The notes below the pieces were generated by a model that was not told the DNA's origin, searched no databases, and saw only the letters and a program-made list of their open reading frames with translations. From Xanthoparmelia taractica (Eukaryota; Ascomycota; Lecanoromycetes; Lecanorales; Parmeliaceae): DNA of 44,916 nt. The stretch lies in the NCBI GenBank assembly GCA_033085395.1, contig JANQBS010000293.1:1-44916 (forward strand), given 5' to 3'. Shown in pieces: positions 30,516 through 41,925 of this stretch (its first letter is position 1; each line of letters opens with the position of its first letter). The translations under genes and the position numbers were made by a program.

Positions 30516-31653
30516 CTACTGATCCTTCGTCTGCGACTTGATATCTAAAAGCATCGAATCTACCAAATTCATGTAAACGTGAGCGCCCAAAGCTGTCAGA
30601 ACGTGCCACCTAACCCTTGTGTAAGTGTCAGAGTCAGGGTCAGGGTGATAATTCTTATTACTAGCAACATACCATCCATGCAACTCGAGCATAAAGCCCC
30701 AAGGCAGTCCAATTTGCCTCCTGATCTGCCTTAATCTCGAACAGGCCAGTGAGTCAAGTGCCCAGAGAGCAAGTCCCGCGCCCACATATACTGTGAAAGT
30801 GCTCGTTAGCTTAACAATAGCCAAGGAATGATTGAGGATGATCGTACTGCTACCGCGGCAAGCTAGACTGTTCAAGTCTCTTTGACGCCTACGACCTTTG
30901 ACTTCTTTTGTCAAAGCCCTAACACGGTGGGCGATGTAGAAGATCATGCTGCCAAAGACAGCAGAGTGAACAGTCAAATCAATGATCCTGCAATGGATAA
31001 TTGAAAAAAAAGCCACTCCAGACCATAGAATGGCATTGATTACCAAATTCTCTCTAATTGTTCGACTGAAGGTGAGGAGTCGCTGCAACACGAAGGCGGT
31101 AGCAAAGATCATGGACAAGCTATCGGCTGTGGCAGGAGCGAGTCATTTTTATTGTAACGTGACTAAACAGAACAACAGACTGTAGCTCATGCTCGAGCGG
31201 GCACTTCAACAGGAGGAAAAGAGATATGCGCATACATAGCTGCGGCCATTCCTTTAACGACGCGTGGTATATCCCAGAAGTCACGCCAACGCTTAGCAGC
31301 CCAAGATGAGGCAGGACCCGCTGCCAACTACCCCACGTGCGCCTCAGGCCGCGGCATGCTAGAAAGACTTGACAATAAAGCTGGTCAGACCCGCATCCTT
31401 CGATAAGCATCCGCCGCCAATGGGTCGTATCAAGACTGACCGTAGGCAAAGTTGGTAAGGGCATTAACATATTCTGCAATGTATTTCGAAAAGATATAGT
31501 CTTCTTCACACCAGCTATTAGAAGACGGATTCAGCTCTCGTAGCCAAGAGAAGTTAGAGAGAAAAGGATTGCTTGTGGGGTTGCTTACTTCTCAGCGGCG
31601 GTTAAGGGTCCCCAGAAGTAGGGGAACGGGCTTTCACGGTAAGCCCAAGACAT
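30516..31653 (-). CDS. Alkaline ceramidase (PHCA family)
   Basis: Six exons (31653-31589, 31514-31441, 31358-31236, 31126-30854, 30790-30673, 30609-30516) give 248 residues; if the in-frame 63-base intron at 30853-30791 is retained the protein has 269. The enzyme is a seven-helix ER/Golgi membrane hydrolase that splits (dihydro/phyto)ceramide into sphingoid base and fatty acid. Visible signatures: YFWGPLTAAENWCEEDY, SKYIAEYVNALTN, Ser74-x3-His78 in TSGIYHASL, Asp89 in QLSDSLSMIFATA and HGWWHVLTALGA near the C-terminus. These match the zinc ligands and catalytic Ser/Asp of human ACER3 (S77, H81, D92 and HxxxH) with constant spacing. The calcium-site pair D19/N24 of ACER3 is reversed here to Asn22/Asp27. 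Exon 1 is very short, but its splice and the resulting WGPLTAAENWCEE phrase fit the family. Confidence 0.87.
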
Positions 31654-32439
31654 TGACTCGAGAGGAGTAAGACTTGGCATGGAAAGTGGTAGCCTCAAGA
31701 CCGTAGAAGTCGGTGGTAAGAGTGACTGTCCGAGGTTCCCGCGCTGGGTACACTAATCCACGCCGGCTTGGCATACGGAGAAGAACGCCAAGCCTCTCGC
31801 TGCTAGCGCCATGGCGCGGCCAGCCCGAGCCAACCAAATTTTGTCACTATACATTTATCGCTGCTCTAGACTCTGTGCGCTATCTTTAGGTCTCATATAC
31901 ACACGAAATATGCAGTTCACAGCTAGCATCTTGGCGGTTAGTAAGACAATATCGACAAGACCCGTATAAGCACGGCTTCGACAAGTGATTTAGCATAGTG
32001 TATTGAAAACTCGCGCAGACGCAACTTGATGCAGTATTTTCAGAACCGAAATGAGTCTCCGTAGCAAGCAAGCGCATCAAGGAAACAGAGTCAACTGTCT
32101 ACAAGCCGAGGCACACGGCGCAATCAGCGAGTTCGCGAAGCTGAAATATACCTCTGACCTTATTCGCCACTTTGGGAACCTTCTGCTTTATCTAGCGTCG
32201 AGGCTTTTCGAGATATTCGTTCGGAGAAGCAGATAACAATCTCTATCACAGCATCAGACGGCCGAATGGAAACGCCAGATTCTTGGCACATTCAAATGCT
32301 CAAATCATTCGAAAACAGTCATCTTAGATACAGTAAGACTTATCGATGCGAGACTATTATATGCACTATACGCAATGGGACATAAGTGTACAAGTTCAAA
32401 TGCGGTGTGCAATTGAGAGTTAGCAATGGGACAAACGCC
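31654..32439. other. Intergenic, nothing assignable
   Basis: This is the upstream region of the ceramidase (minus) and of the small secreted protein (plus). Frames present are short, overlap each other, and show no motif. Confidence 0.4.
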
Positions 32440-32447
32440 TATAAAAG
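32440..32447 (+). promoter_or_regulatory. TATA box of the secreted Cys-rich protein gene
   Basis: TATAAAAG stands 133 bases before the ATG at 32573 and is followed by a C/A-rich leader (about 32475-32572), a classic strong fungal promoter layout. Confidence 0.75.
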
Positions 32448-32572
32448 CGAGGAACCCATCTCAAGTTGACGGAGCAGAAGCATCCAAACAACAAACCGAT
32501 CATCTTCAACCAACTTAACCTCAATAACACTATCCACACGAGGAATCAAACTTTGAGCGTATCCCATCCACA

Positions 32573-32865
32573 ATGTTCGTTAACGTTTCAACGTGGGCTC
32601 TAATGCTCGCAGCTTTTTCCAGTCAGTAGCATTCAACTTTCCTAAATCGGAGGAAGTAAAGTCAAAGAGGCTAAAAAAGATTCTAGGCGTGATGTCGTCT
32701 CCGCTCTCGCCTGGCAACTCCACTAAGATTGCCGAAGCGGATCCGAGCAGCTGTGCAATCCCATGTCCCCCAGGTCGTGTCTGCATCGAGGTTGTCTGTG
32801 GTGGGGGGTTCTGTCCCCTTCCAGATTGTGCCAACTGCCCCGATTGCCAAACCGCCACCTCCTAG
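32573..32865 (+). CDS. Small secreted eight-cysteine protein (effector-like)
   Basis: Two exons, 32573-32621 and 32687-32865, joined over a 65-base intron (GTCAGT to TTCTAG), encode 75 residues. The start MFVNVSTWALMLAAFSS is a plausible signal peptide with a hydrophobic core. The C-terminal half holds eight cysteines in SSCAIPCPPGRVCIEVVCGG then FCPLPDCANCPDC, enough for four disulfides. One Asn-x-Ser/Thr site (GNST) lies in the linker. Small size, secretion signal, cysteine density and position next to a RIP-affected AT-rich block are the usual marks of fungal effector candidates, but such proteins also include saprobe-secreted ones. No family recognised. The first-exon/second-exon join is supported by an exact TATA box and by frame continuity; without it the signal peptide would be lost. 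Confidence 0.72.
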
Positions 32866-33274
32866 TGAAACCAAGAATGATTCTTCAGGTGCAGGGATTT
32901 GATTTTGTTTGATTTTCATGCACGGGTGAAAAGTCAGGGAGGCGTGTTGGGAAACCTTTTAGAGCGGTCTTGATGTTTTAACTTGCAGTGCATGCTATAA
33001 AGTCGAAAGGTAGCAAATTGCAGGTTTTACCTACCCCCATTGTCCTCTATATCGTCCTTTCAATCTGGCAGTGAAATAAATATTCTCTGTTGTCGGTCAT
33101 ACATGATCTCCCTCCTGATCGCTCTAGAAGCGACCATCTTCCATTCGACCACTTACTATTCCATTTCTGATATTATACTTTTGCACTGGTCGCATCGTCT
33201 GCTCTCTTTCTCTTCCAGGATGCAACATTAGTGAATCCTATCATGATGTCTGATCAAGCACTCAAATTACGTGG

Positions 33275-33481
33275 ATGTCCGAAACTTACCGAAACACACA
33301 CTCCTACGTTCATATCAGCAGTGTTTGCGACCACAATTGTACCTTACTCCCCTCACCGTACCCAATACGCATACTTCGACTCTGCTATGCCCAGTGCGCC
33401 ATTTACGACACTGCCACCAGCCTCTCTACCTGCAAGCAGTATATCCAATGCACCGTCATCAGCGCCAATGGAGCGACTTGA
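33275..33481 (+). pseudogene. Possible remnant of a six-cysteine small protein
   Basis: The frame of 68 codons holds six cysteines in paired spacing: VCDHNC, LCYAQC and TCKQYIQC. The same frame is open upstream to about 33165 except for one TGA at 33251-33253, and that upstream part is hydrophobic (FLILYFCTG). It could be the mature part of a second small secreted protein whose signal part is cut off by a nonsense change or lies in an exon I could not place. An overlapping frame in +1 (33231-33515) has no motif. Downstream frames to 33869 are not recognised. Confidence 0.25.
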
Positions 33482-34009
33482 CGGCTCAGAACTCCATATC
33501 GAATGGCCTAGTTAAATCGCCGATACTCAAAGAGCGCACTTTTCAGTTCGGCCGGCCCTGAACGTAGCTTCTTTGGCACTGAGAGAAAGCTTACCCTATC
33601 CAGACCGCATCGTGAGCGAAATAATAAGTTGGATGCCTCATCTGATTGTCGAGCCTCAATGTTACGCTTCCCAGTCATCACAAAAGCTGAGAGAGGAAAT
33701 GCTGAAGCATCTTACATACCTAACATTTGGCATCTCTGCTGGGAAGAAAATAGTCTTCAACAGACTCACTAAGCGGTATACGACCATGGGTTCTTTGCAG
33801 CCTACGATAGTAGAGGAATACCAGACCAGGCGGCAGCAGTGCCAAGTGACGAGGTCATGGAGAGTGTAGAGGCGGAAAGTAACTCGTCCATCGCGTTGCG
33901 ATAGGCCTCTGATGAAAGCCAGACAGTCACCAGGCGTGAGGTCGAAAGACGCAAACCTTAGCGAAAGGCTATGGGATGCTTGAACAGTATTGTTACCGTT
34001 CTTATTGAT

Positions 34010-35582
34010 TAATACGATCTCTAGATAGTAGATTTTTATTACCGTGAGTAGACAATTATATTTAATAGATATTATATCTTAAATATTATTATTAAATTCT
34101 CGTTAATCTAGCTTGAATTATTAAGATTAATATCTACTTCTTAAGAAATATATATTATATTATTATTAATTTAACATAGTTTCAATACTATTAGATAGTC
34201 CTAAAATTACTAAGCCTTATTAAGCGTAATACTCGAAAGTTCTAGAGTTAGAGAATTATTTACGCTTTAGAGAATTAGAATCGAGCGACTTAAATAAATT
34301 TTCTCGTAAGAATAAACTCGAAGATATTTATGATTATCTAGTATAGACGTATTACTATAGTAGAGATATAGAATAAAGAAATATAGTAGAGACTATCGAG
34401 CGCTAAGAACTAGAGCTAGCTGCTAGAGATTAACTTCGAGTATATATTCGACGCTAAATATATTATATTACTAAATAATTAGGTCTTAAGATAGATATAA
34501 TCGAACTAATTCGCATACCGAACGACTTAAATACTTTAGATATCAAGTTACAATAAGGGCCGTACACCATTAAATAGTAGAAGCACTAGTCAACGTTAGC
34601 CTCGTTAGGGCATTTATCCCACACCAGCATCAGCCAACAACACACCCCCATCTCGTCGCAGCTACCATTCATCAATCAAATCAGTTAAATAATTAACAGG
34701 TGTCTAGCTATAGATCAATGGGAGTATGGTTTAGGATCTAGAATGACGAGGACGTTATTTTTTGTGGGCAACTGTCACGGTTTTGACATCTGCTCTCCGA
34801 GTGCCAAGCCGGTACGGATCAATGTTGCTCCGGAGCAGAGTTTTCACAGCAATTCGTGGCATTTGAACAATGAAGCAATTAACACTCAAGGCACGTTCAT
34901 TCGATTTCGTAACAGTCGAGAATAAATAAGAAAGCGTAGAATCAGGCAAGCAAAGAAGAAAAATGGAGTAAAAGACGGTATAGGACGCGTATGGCCCTTA
35001 TACTGAATAAGGATTATAAAGCCTTACCAACTCCACTCGGGATAGTCCCACAGTCCCCCTTTATACTAATTTAGCCCTAGCGGATATACCCGGTGGGGGT
35101 TCTACTTCCCCCCATCAATTGATTTTTAATCCTATAATGAAGAACTCCGTAATCGTTTAGTTAACTAACTAATATTCTCCTTTCTAAACTTTATTATCTT
35201 CGCCTACTTCCTCGCTATCGCCTCTTTACGCTTAATAGCCCGTTATATCTTAAGATCCGCGTTATAGCCTTTCTGAGACTTCAATCTAGCCTGTTTAAAT
35301 AACTTGATTATTAATCTTCGTCTAACTCTAATTATTATAAAGCGAGTGGGTTTCTCTAAGATTGGATCTAGAATTCTAGATTCTTCGAAAGAACGAGTCT
35401 CTTCTACTAATTACGACGGTCGGGCCATTTTATAAGAGAAAGTGCTTTTCTAGCTAATACGGGAGAAAGAGGGGGGAAATCGTCAAAATTATTGATATTA
35501 GCCTAATTGTTTAGCGGTAATCCGAACTGCAGTGGACTTAAGGTATTGATACGATCTTTAGAAGATGATTAACCAGGGTTCT
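34010..35582. repeat. AT-rich RIP-decayed repeats, unidentified
   Basis: The change to TA-rich sequence at about 34010 is sharp. From about 34560 to 35120 the composition recovers partly and a short frame (34743-34925) appears, but no motif is visible; this may be a less affected end of a repeat. The remaining part up to the LTR at 35583 is again AT-rich and without usable frames. Confidence 0.5.
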
Positions 35583-35739
35583 TGTAACAGCAAAGGGGGT
35601 GTATTCAAACAGTCAGTCAATTGGGTGTGTAATTCTTGATTATTCTAAGTTGGAAAATTCTATCTAAGTCAGGGCCAGCCAAGCACTTGCCTTAGCTGAT
35701 TTCTTGATTGGCTTGGCAAGTGCGTTTTCTGTGATAGCA
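35583..35739 (-). repeat. Left LTR (3' LTR of the element)
   Basis: This 157-base copy runs from TGTAACAGC to GTGATAGCA on the plus strand, so it has the TG...CA ends of an LTR in either orientation. It matches 42906-43062 along its whole length without gaps. The state at nearly all differing sites is C or G here and T or A in the other copy. Confidence 0.88.
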
Positions 35740-36189
35740 TCCGCCGAAATAGAAGAAAAGCGAGCGACCTCGCTTGCTGTTACATACATGTTGAAGTTAT
35801 ACATGTTGAAGCATGCAGAAAAACCTTGCCAACCAAGCAAATCTATCGGTGGCAGTATACCGATATTGGCGGGAAGCTAATGGCAGTGATATCCTTTCGA
35901 TAGTGGCAGTGAGGTCTTTTCGACGGCCAAACCATATAGTTAGAATATCAGTTAGTAGTCAAACAACAATAATGCAATCAATCCTTTATGCCACAAAACA
36001 ACGACCATGCATTGCTATCTCCCTGCAACAACCACACAAACGTTACCGAGTAGAGGGGAATTATTTCCCGATCGACAATACTCGTTGAACGTCTGAATGT
36101 AAGAGTGGTGAGTAGATATAGTGTGAGCATCATGATGGAGTAGCGACATCATGCCTTCTAGGACGACCTCTCCTTTTTGCGGGATTCGG

Positions 36190-36385
36190 CTAAGGAGGCG
36201 GAGATATAGGTGTAACAGCTCGAATTCTAGCTGCTTCCTCCTCATATTCCTTCACTAACTCAGGGGCATCATCAAGATCCTTGATGTTATACCACTAGTC
36301 ATATTCAGGACCATATTCCTTCCATCTCACTAGGTATTCTGTAGCCAGACCACGTCCTTTCTTGATAATTCGCTTATTAAGAAGC
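36190..36385 (-). pseudogene. Chromodomain relic of the gypsy element
   Basis: The minus strand reads LLNKRIIKKGRGLATEYLVR then WKEYGPEYD, a stop, and WYNIKDLDDAPELVKEYEEE. This is the chromodomain found at the C-terminus of chromovirus integrases, with the aromatic cage positions mostly kept (Y, W). The stop at 36297-36295 stands where relatives have Trp or Val, consistent with TGG to TAG. Confidence 0.8.
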
Positions 36386-36579
36386 TATTCGATTTCTAAA
36401 TTAATAGTATTATTATTATTGATAGAAATAGGCGGGATATATTGAGGTCGAGGGCGTTGAAAAGAATCGTTCTCTAACGTAGAATAAGGCTTCAATTGCG
36501 CTATTGTAAAAATAGAATACACTCTCCATTCTATAGAAACAGCAAGTCTATAGACAAGCCTATCTATTCTATTTACCAC
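36386..36579 (-). pseudogene. Integrase C-terminal (GPY/F-like) relic
   Basis: The open frame of 64 codons reads VNRIDRLVYRLAVSIEWRVY, SIFTIAQLKPYS and then FQRPRPQYIPP. This is the usual end of fungal gypsy integrases (close to VGxLAYRLxLPxxWxIHPVFSVAQLEP), directly before the chromodomain. Confidence 0.8.
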
Positions 36580-37189
36580 TTGAAAAGAATCAATATACTA
36601 TTATAATAGCTTATTGATAATGCCGAGAATAGAGGAGATCTTATAGCCTTTATGCAGTCGGAGAAGTGCTTATTCTCTCACTCTGAGAAACATTAATTAA
36701 TACTTTCTATCGTAGTGGAATTTGTTAGATATCTAAGCAAAATCGATAATATCTTTAACTATAATTCGTGTAGAGACGTAATCGATTTTAACTGGCAAAC
36801 GAAGCAAATTCAAAGATCTATTTGAAGTAAAATTATAGGCCACTTCGCTCGGCGTAATTTCAATTCTCGAAGAGACGGAGTTATTTAAGAAAGCCTATAT
36901 TTATAATAGCACTTTCGATTATAAAGAAGGTCTGTTAAGGGCATACACGAAATATCTTAATGCTATCTCAGCAGTCTAATTAGTGCGTTCGCTCGCATTA
37001 TTAATCTGCGAATAATAGGCTATCAAATAAAGTAGAGAAATCTTTAACAACTTGAAAAGCGATTCTTAAAGCTTCGAAAGAAATTTCCTATCTCGATCGC
37101 TGATAATGACCTTTGAGATTTCCTAATCAACGATATCAAGTCGATTTAGAAGTGCTTTTGCTTAATTAGATACTTTTTAAGTTAACTTA

Positions 37190-37440
37190 TTAGAGATTAA
37201 TTGAATAGCCTTTATAAACTTATAGGTGATAGATATAATATAATTCAATTCATTTGATAGAGATAATGTTAGAATAAAATTAATCGTTAGAGTATGAAAA
37301 GACACGAGCGGAGATAAAATTGGTTGCAGGCTATCGTAAGATACGTGCCTCCTTGTCTGTAGAACTAAACACTCTAGGCAATGTCGAATAAAGTCCCGTA
37401 AGTGCTTTGTGATTCCATGAATATATTAGAATAAGGTAAC
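37190..37440 (-). pseudogene. Integrase zinc finger and core start relic
   Basis: The minus strand reads HGITKHLRDFIRHCLECLVL, then QTRRHVSYDSLQPILSP, then FHTLTINFILTL. The HxC-x2-C part is the integrase zinc finger. The core motif normally TIDFI reads TINFI: the first catalytic Asp (codon 37281-37279) is Asn through G to A. Confidence 0.75.
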
Positions 37441-38789
37441 GATTTCGTAATATCTCTAAAAGCCAGGATGCTTTTTCCTATGTGTCAAAGTAAGGATATC
37501 TTTTATTAGCAAGAAGGGAATATAAAGTCGTTATTGGCCAGTAGTTCTATTAATATGAAAGATGAGATCTCGCTGGAGATCTTTTTGCTATTCTTAAGTT
37601 TGCTGCTCTAACTATTCTTGCTGCTAATTTCCTTTCGCTTCTCTCTACTACTCGTACTATTGATTCCCTTCCGGCCGAGGCGAAAAATAAGGATTAGCGT
37701 CTATAGCAAAGAGATGCTTTCCCCGCACGAAAGACAAAGAAGCTGCGTTCTCGCTGGCTAGACTATCATTAATATTCAGTTATAAAGAAATCCTTTTCCA
37801 ATAACTATCTTCTTGATAGTCTTAAATGCACTTCTCATGAAATAAGGTACTTATTTCTATCAAACTTGCAGTGAAAACATAGAGAGTATTTAACTTCGAA
37901 TAATAATAAGGTAGCTTATCTTTGTTTAGGCTTACAAGCCTTAATAGAGCATTAGGCACAATATATTCTTTGCTAGATTTATGAGAGATGACTAGATTAA
38001 ACTATCTTAAGAATTAAGCAGCCCGAATTAAACGAATATTTATTCTTATTATTAATATAATTGAGATAATCGAATTTTGCTTTATAATGTTAATGATGAT
38101 AGAGTGATCGATCTATATTCTTATAGAATGCATTGAAGATTCGATTATGTGTCTTATTTTCTTTAGATATTAAATAAGGCCAGTAATCTCCAATTTCGTA
38201 GACTAGTAATTTCTTTCTATTATAGTTAAAAGCCTTGATAGAAAAAGAATAGGTTTCGTTTCTACACGAGAAGGTCATTTATTACTCTTATATGTATTTT
38301 ATTTATTAATCTCATATGCATTTAATTTAATATAAAAGACTATCGCCTCAAAATTAAATTTCTTTGAGATATCTAAGTCAATCTATAACGTTCGAGTATT
38401 ATTAAAATGTACCAGAATTATTAGCTAAGATAGTACTTCTTAAAGAAGCTAAAAAGAAGCTAACTGCTTCTCTAAAGCTATAGGTAGCTTTATTCTAGAA
38501 GAGTATTATTTTCGCTAACGTTCAAAGTTCGATATCTTCTTTAGAAGTAGTGTTTTAAGATTCTATAAGAGCTGTGTTAATTATATATAGAAGTGAATAT
38601 ATTAACGCAAATAGTCGATTAATCCTAGATAGTGTTCGAGCTCTCTTAAAGTGCTGGGATACTATAAGTTCAAGATAGCTTTGAGCTTATCTTCTAGCGA
38701 AATTAAGTCGAAAGAATTAATTCTTCTATCTAGTAAATTAACGTCTAGATATCTTAAAAAGGCTTTTATAGGAGAAATAGTAATATTAA

Positions 38790-38880
38790 ATCTCACGAAA
38801 AGCTTAAATAGCTAACGAAGATCTTGCAAGTGCTGCTAAAATATTTTAGTATCTGTAATTATATTATTAACGTAGACTTT
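38790..38880 (-). pseudogene. Reverse transcriptase active-site relic
   Basis: On the minus strand the phrase KVYVNNIITDTKIF, a stop and QHLQDLR can be read. Gypsy reverse transcriptases have YVDD there, followed by xIxxSxTxEEHLxxLR. Both catalytic Asp codons (38868-38863) read AAT, so the enzyme is dead. Confidence 0.75.
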
Positions 38881-39750
38881 TACGTTGAGAATATATCGCA
38901 AGATCTTATTAATTTGATATTAAATATAGATAATCGAATTTATATAATTCATGATTGGAACATTGAAGGTTTCTTAATCTCTGTAACTTATAATCGTCTA
39001 TATATAGCGATAGTTTAAATGTACTCGCTATTAGTAGAAAAACGACGTAGTATCGATTATTAAAATAAAATTATAATTAGTTAGTATCTTAATTATATTC
39101 TATTAAAGAGACACTAAATAAGTATCTCGAAGTAGTAAGTTATTTAAACCTCGGATATTAATTATCGATCTTCTCTTAATAATGTTATTAGAGAGTGTTT
39201 TTTATATAACGAATATCGAATAGAAGAAGAATATGAAATCTTTAATTTATTTAAGTCTTTCTTATTCGTGTAGCTTATTAAAGACTTTATCGATTACTTC
39301 TCGATCTCGTATACCTAAGGAATAGATCTTGGCTTTTTTACTAATCTTAATTTATTAGTTATTTTTTAGCGAAAGCTTTATTTATTCTTCTTCTAATACT
39401 TTAATAAAGTCGATATCTTATTAGATTTATAAGAATTCGTTAATTAGATCGATCAGTGCGGTTCTAGTCTATGTATTCTCGAAAATCATAACTTTATTTA
39501 ATAGCTTAGTTTCTTTAGCTAGTAAGGAAATTACTTAATTTAAGCTTAAGTCTATACTTAAATTTATAACTATTTTCGTTAAGACGAATTTAGATTCGAT
39601 GTTAATTTGAAAGTAGTTTTCGTAGTTTATTTCGAGAACGTTTTTAAGTCTTAATTTCCTTGAAATTTAAATAGATATATTAAACTCGTTTCGAATTAGA
39701 ATCTTAGTTATTATATAATTAATTAAATAAGCGAATATTATTAAATTCGT

Positions 39751-40050
39751 TTATATTACTGGCTCGAATAAGAAATCACGATCGTTAGATAGATTAATTT
39801 CTTTAATTAATAGAATTATCTCGCTATGCGAAGGTACGAAAATAAATAATTTAATATAGATCTTTCTTCGAATAAATTCGCCTCGAGATCGAGTAATAAT
39901 ATTAATTGTAGTGTTATAGCTATTAATCCTTACTTTCTTATTAACTATATTAATAATAATTTCTTCGAGCTTAATAATATTATTTTCAATAAGCATTTTG
40001 ACACGTAAATTATCGACAATATGTAACTTTCTACGTAGATATATAAGCAC
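39751..40050 (-). pseudogene. Protease-to-RT linker relic of the gypsy element
   Basis: The longest surviving minus frame of the element (99 codons) reads LIYLRRKLHIVDNLRVKMLI, ENNIIKLEEIIINI, SRGEFIRRKIY and NDRDFLFEP. It fits the region after the retropepsin active site in fungal gypsy elements (DLKANMLIGxDIxGPEGI and DDRDFLFEP). Loss of Gly and Ala codons to Glu/Lys/Ile codons is as expected for G-to-A change. Confidence 0.65.
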
Positions 40051-40892
40051 TCTTCGATCTTGATTATTAATTTTAGGAAGATAGATATTCTACGTAATAT
40101 ACTTCGAAGTCTCGTGCTTAGAAGCATTAATCTCACGTACTCGCAAAGGTGTTGCTATCTTAAAGATAGCTATATTCGAACACTGCTAAGAATATTATAA
40201 TCTATCTATTAAACTCACACTATATTCGATATTAGTATAAACCTTATCTTCTTAATTAGTAGAATCGAGCTTGACTTTAACCATAACGTAAGTCCAATTT
40301 CGAAAAGTAAAATCATTTCCCAAATTCTAATTAGAAGCGGTGAACTTAACGATTTTTAATTACTCGTTAGCTGACTTTACAAGTTACTTATTAGCGGAGT
40401 TAAAAGACTCTACAAGCACTTCGTTGATATAAACGTGCTTCCCAGAGCAGCCAACACGCAAATACCTATGCAACTTGATTTTGAATAAGAAGAATTCCTA
40501 ATAGTTTCGGCAGTAGGTTTCGATTCCCATAAAGCCGGCAAACTAATTATCATTTGACTATATAGGAGACTCAGGATTGCAATACATCTCATTACTATAC
40601 TAATCTTCGCCTATAAAGTAAGAGTATTCGATATTAGTATTTTCTTCCTAATAGTTCGAACTCTAAGCTTATTCGTTATGCTTAGCGTTTTCATCAATAA
40701 TAGAGACCTAATAAGTAGCTACCTTTAAACGATTTATAGCATTAAATTAAGATCTTTAATTACTTTAGTTTTGCTAAAAGCCTTAAATTAATCTTAACGA
40801 AAAATTTTATTAAAAACCTTAAGTTAACCTTAAAGAAAACTTCTACTACTAGCTATTAAATAAAGGTCGATTCGAGATCGAATTTAACACGT

Positions 40893-41111
40893 TTGATGCG
40901 GCGATTTGCAGGGACTAACGAGACATTTGCTAAGCGTTTTACTGCGGATTTAAATAAGCATTTTGACTATTATATTGACGGGGAAATAACTAAGTTAATT
41001 GCTTATATTAATAAGGTCGCTAATATTAATTACCAGGACTCGCACTCTAAGGCCGAAATTGTTGGGAAACTTACTAAGAGAATTGCTATTGTGCACGAGG
41101 TTGATAACTAG
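40893..41111 (+). other. Plus-strand frame inside the element, unknown
   Basis: A 72-codon frame starts MMRRFAGTNETFAKRFTADL and, reading through TAG codons as decayed Trp, continues to about 41220 (phrases WKYLYYHHSNFDNDF, WKIPAFSNYIYLY). It runs against the sense of the gypsy element and looks more protein-like than the opposite strand here. It may come from a second element nested in the first, or be chance. Confidence 0.3.
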
Positions 41112-41774
41112 AAATACCTCTATTACCATCACTCTAATTTTGATAACGATTTTAAGAAGACCCCGTAGAAAATCCCTGCGTTCTCGAACTATATCTACTT
41201 GTATAGATTCACCAATTATATTTGAGGTTATTCATCTTCTTAAGAAAATCATGTAAGATAATTCGATCTTTTGACCTTCTTAAGTCACGCCTTAGCTTAA
41301 TATTCAAGTTATTATAGATTACATTAAACTAATTTTTGACGCTAATTAAACCGATATCTTTTAAAGTATATAAGATCTTTTATGCGTACTCTCGAGACTT
41401 TCTTTTACTAATAGTATCTCTTAAGATATATCTTTTCTTTAATAACGAATTAATTACTATATTAATAGATATCTTAAATCGTTCGATAAGTATTCTCTCT
41501 CACTTATTTAGTTTATTCTTAAGCTTTATAAGACGCTTATTATTATTAGAAAGCTTATTTAATTATTACTTTAATATAGATTTCTTAAAATAAGTCTAGA
41601 GATTCGTACGAATAAGCTTATTAATCTTAATGCTAGCTACGTTACGAGTATATTCTAGAAATAAATATATATTCTAAAAGTAGATCTTCTTTAGTGTATA
41701 CTTCATTAAAGAAGCATCGAAAGTTATCGACTTATTCTTATACATCGAGTTAAAGAATCTTACATTATTAGCAT

Positions 41775-41925
41775 TTTATCTATTGGCTGATGTAATTCCT
41801 ACGGCATTAATGCCATCCTATTCTGGCGGTCCTCGCTTATTAGGCGATCCAGATACGCTACGTAAAAGACCTTGTAACGCAGTTCATTGCTGCTGTGAAA
41901 AGCTAGTATTCTATTAGTTAACCTC
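41775..41925 (-). pseudogene. Gag-region relic, less AT-rich patch
   Basis: The minus strand reads TALQGLLRSVSGSPNKRGPP, a stop, then DGINAVGIT. Its position between the 5' LTR and the protease region and its low-complexity Gly/Pro/Ser content suggest gag. The patch is richer in G and C than its surroundings, apparently because it held few CpA sites for RIP. Confidence 0.45.
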
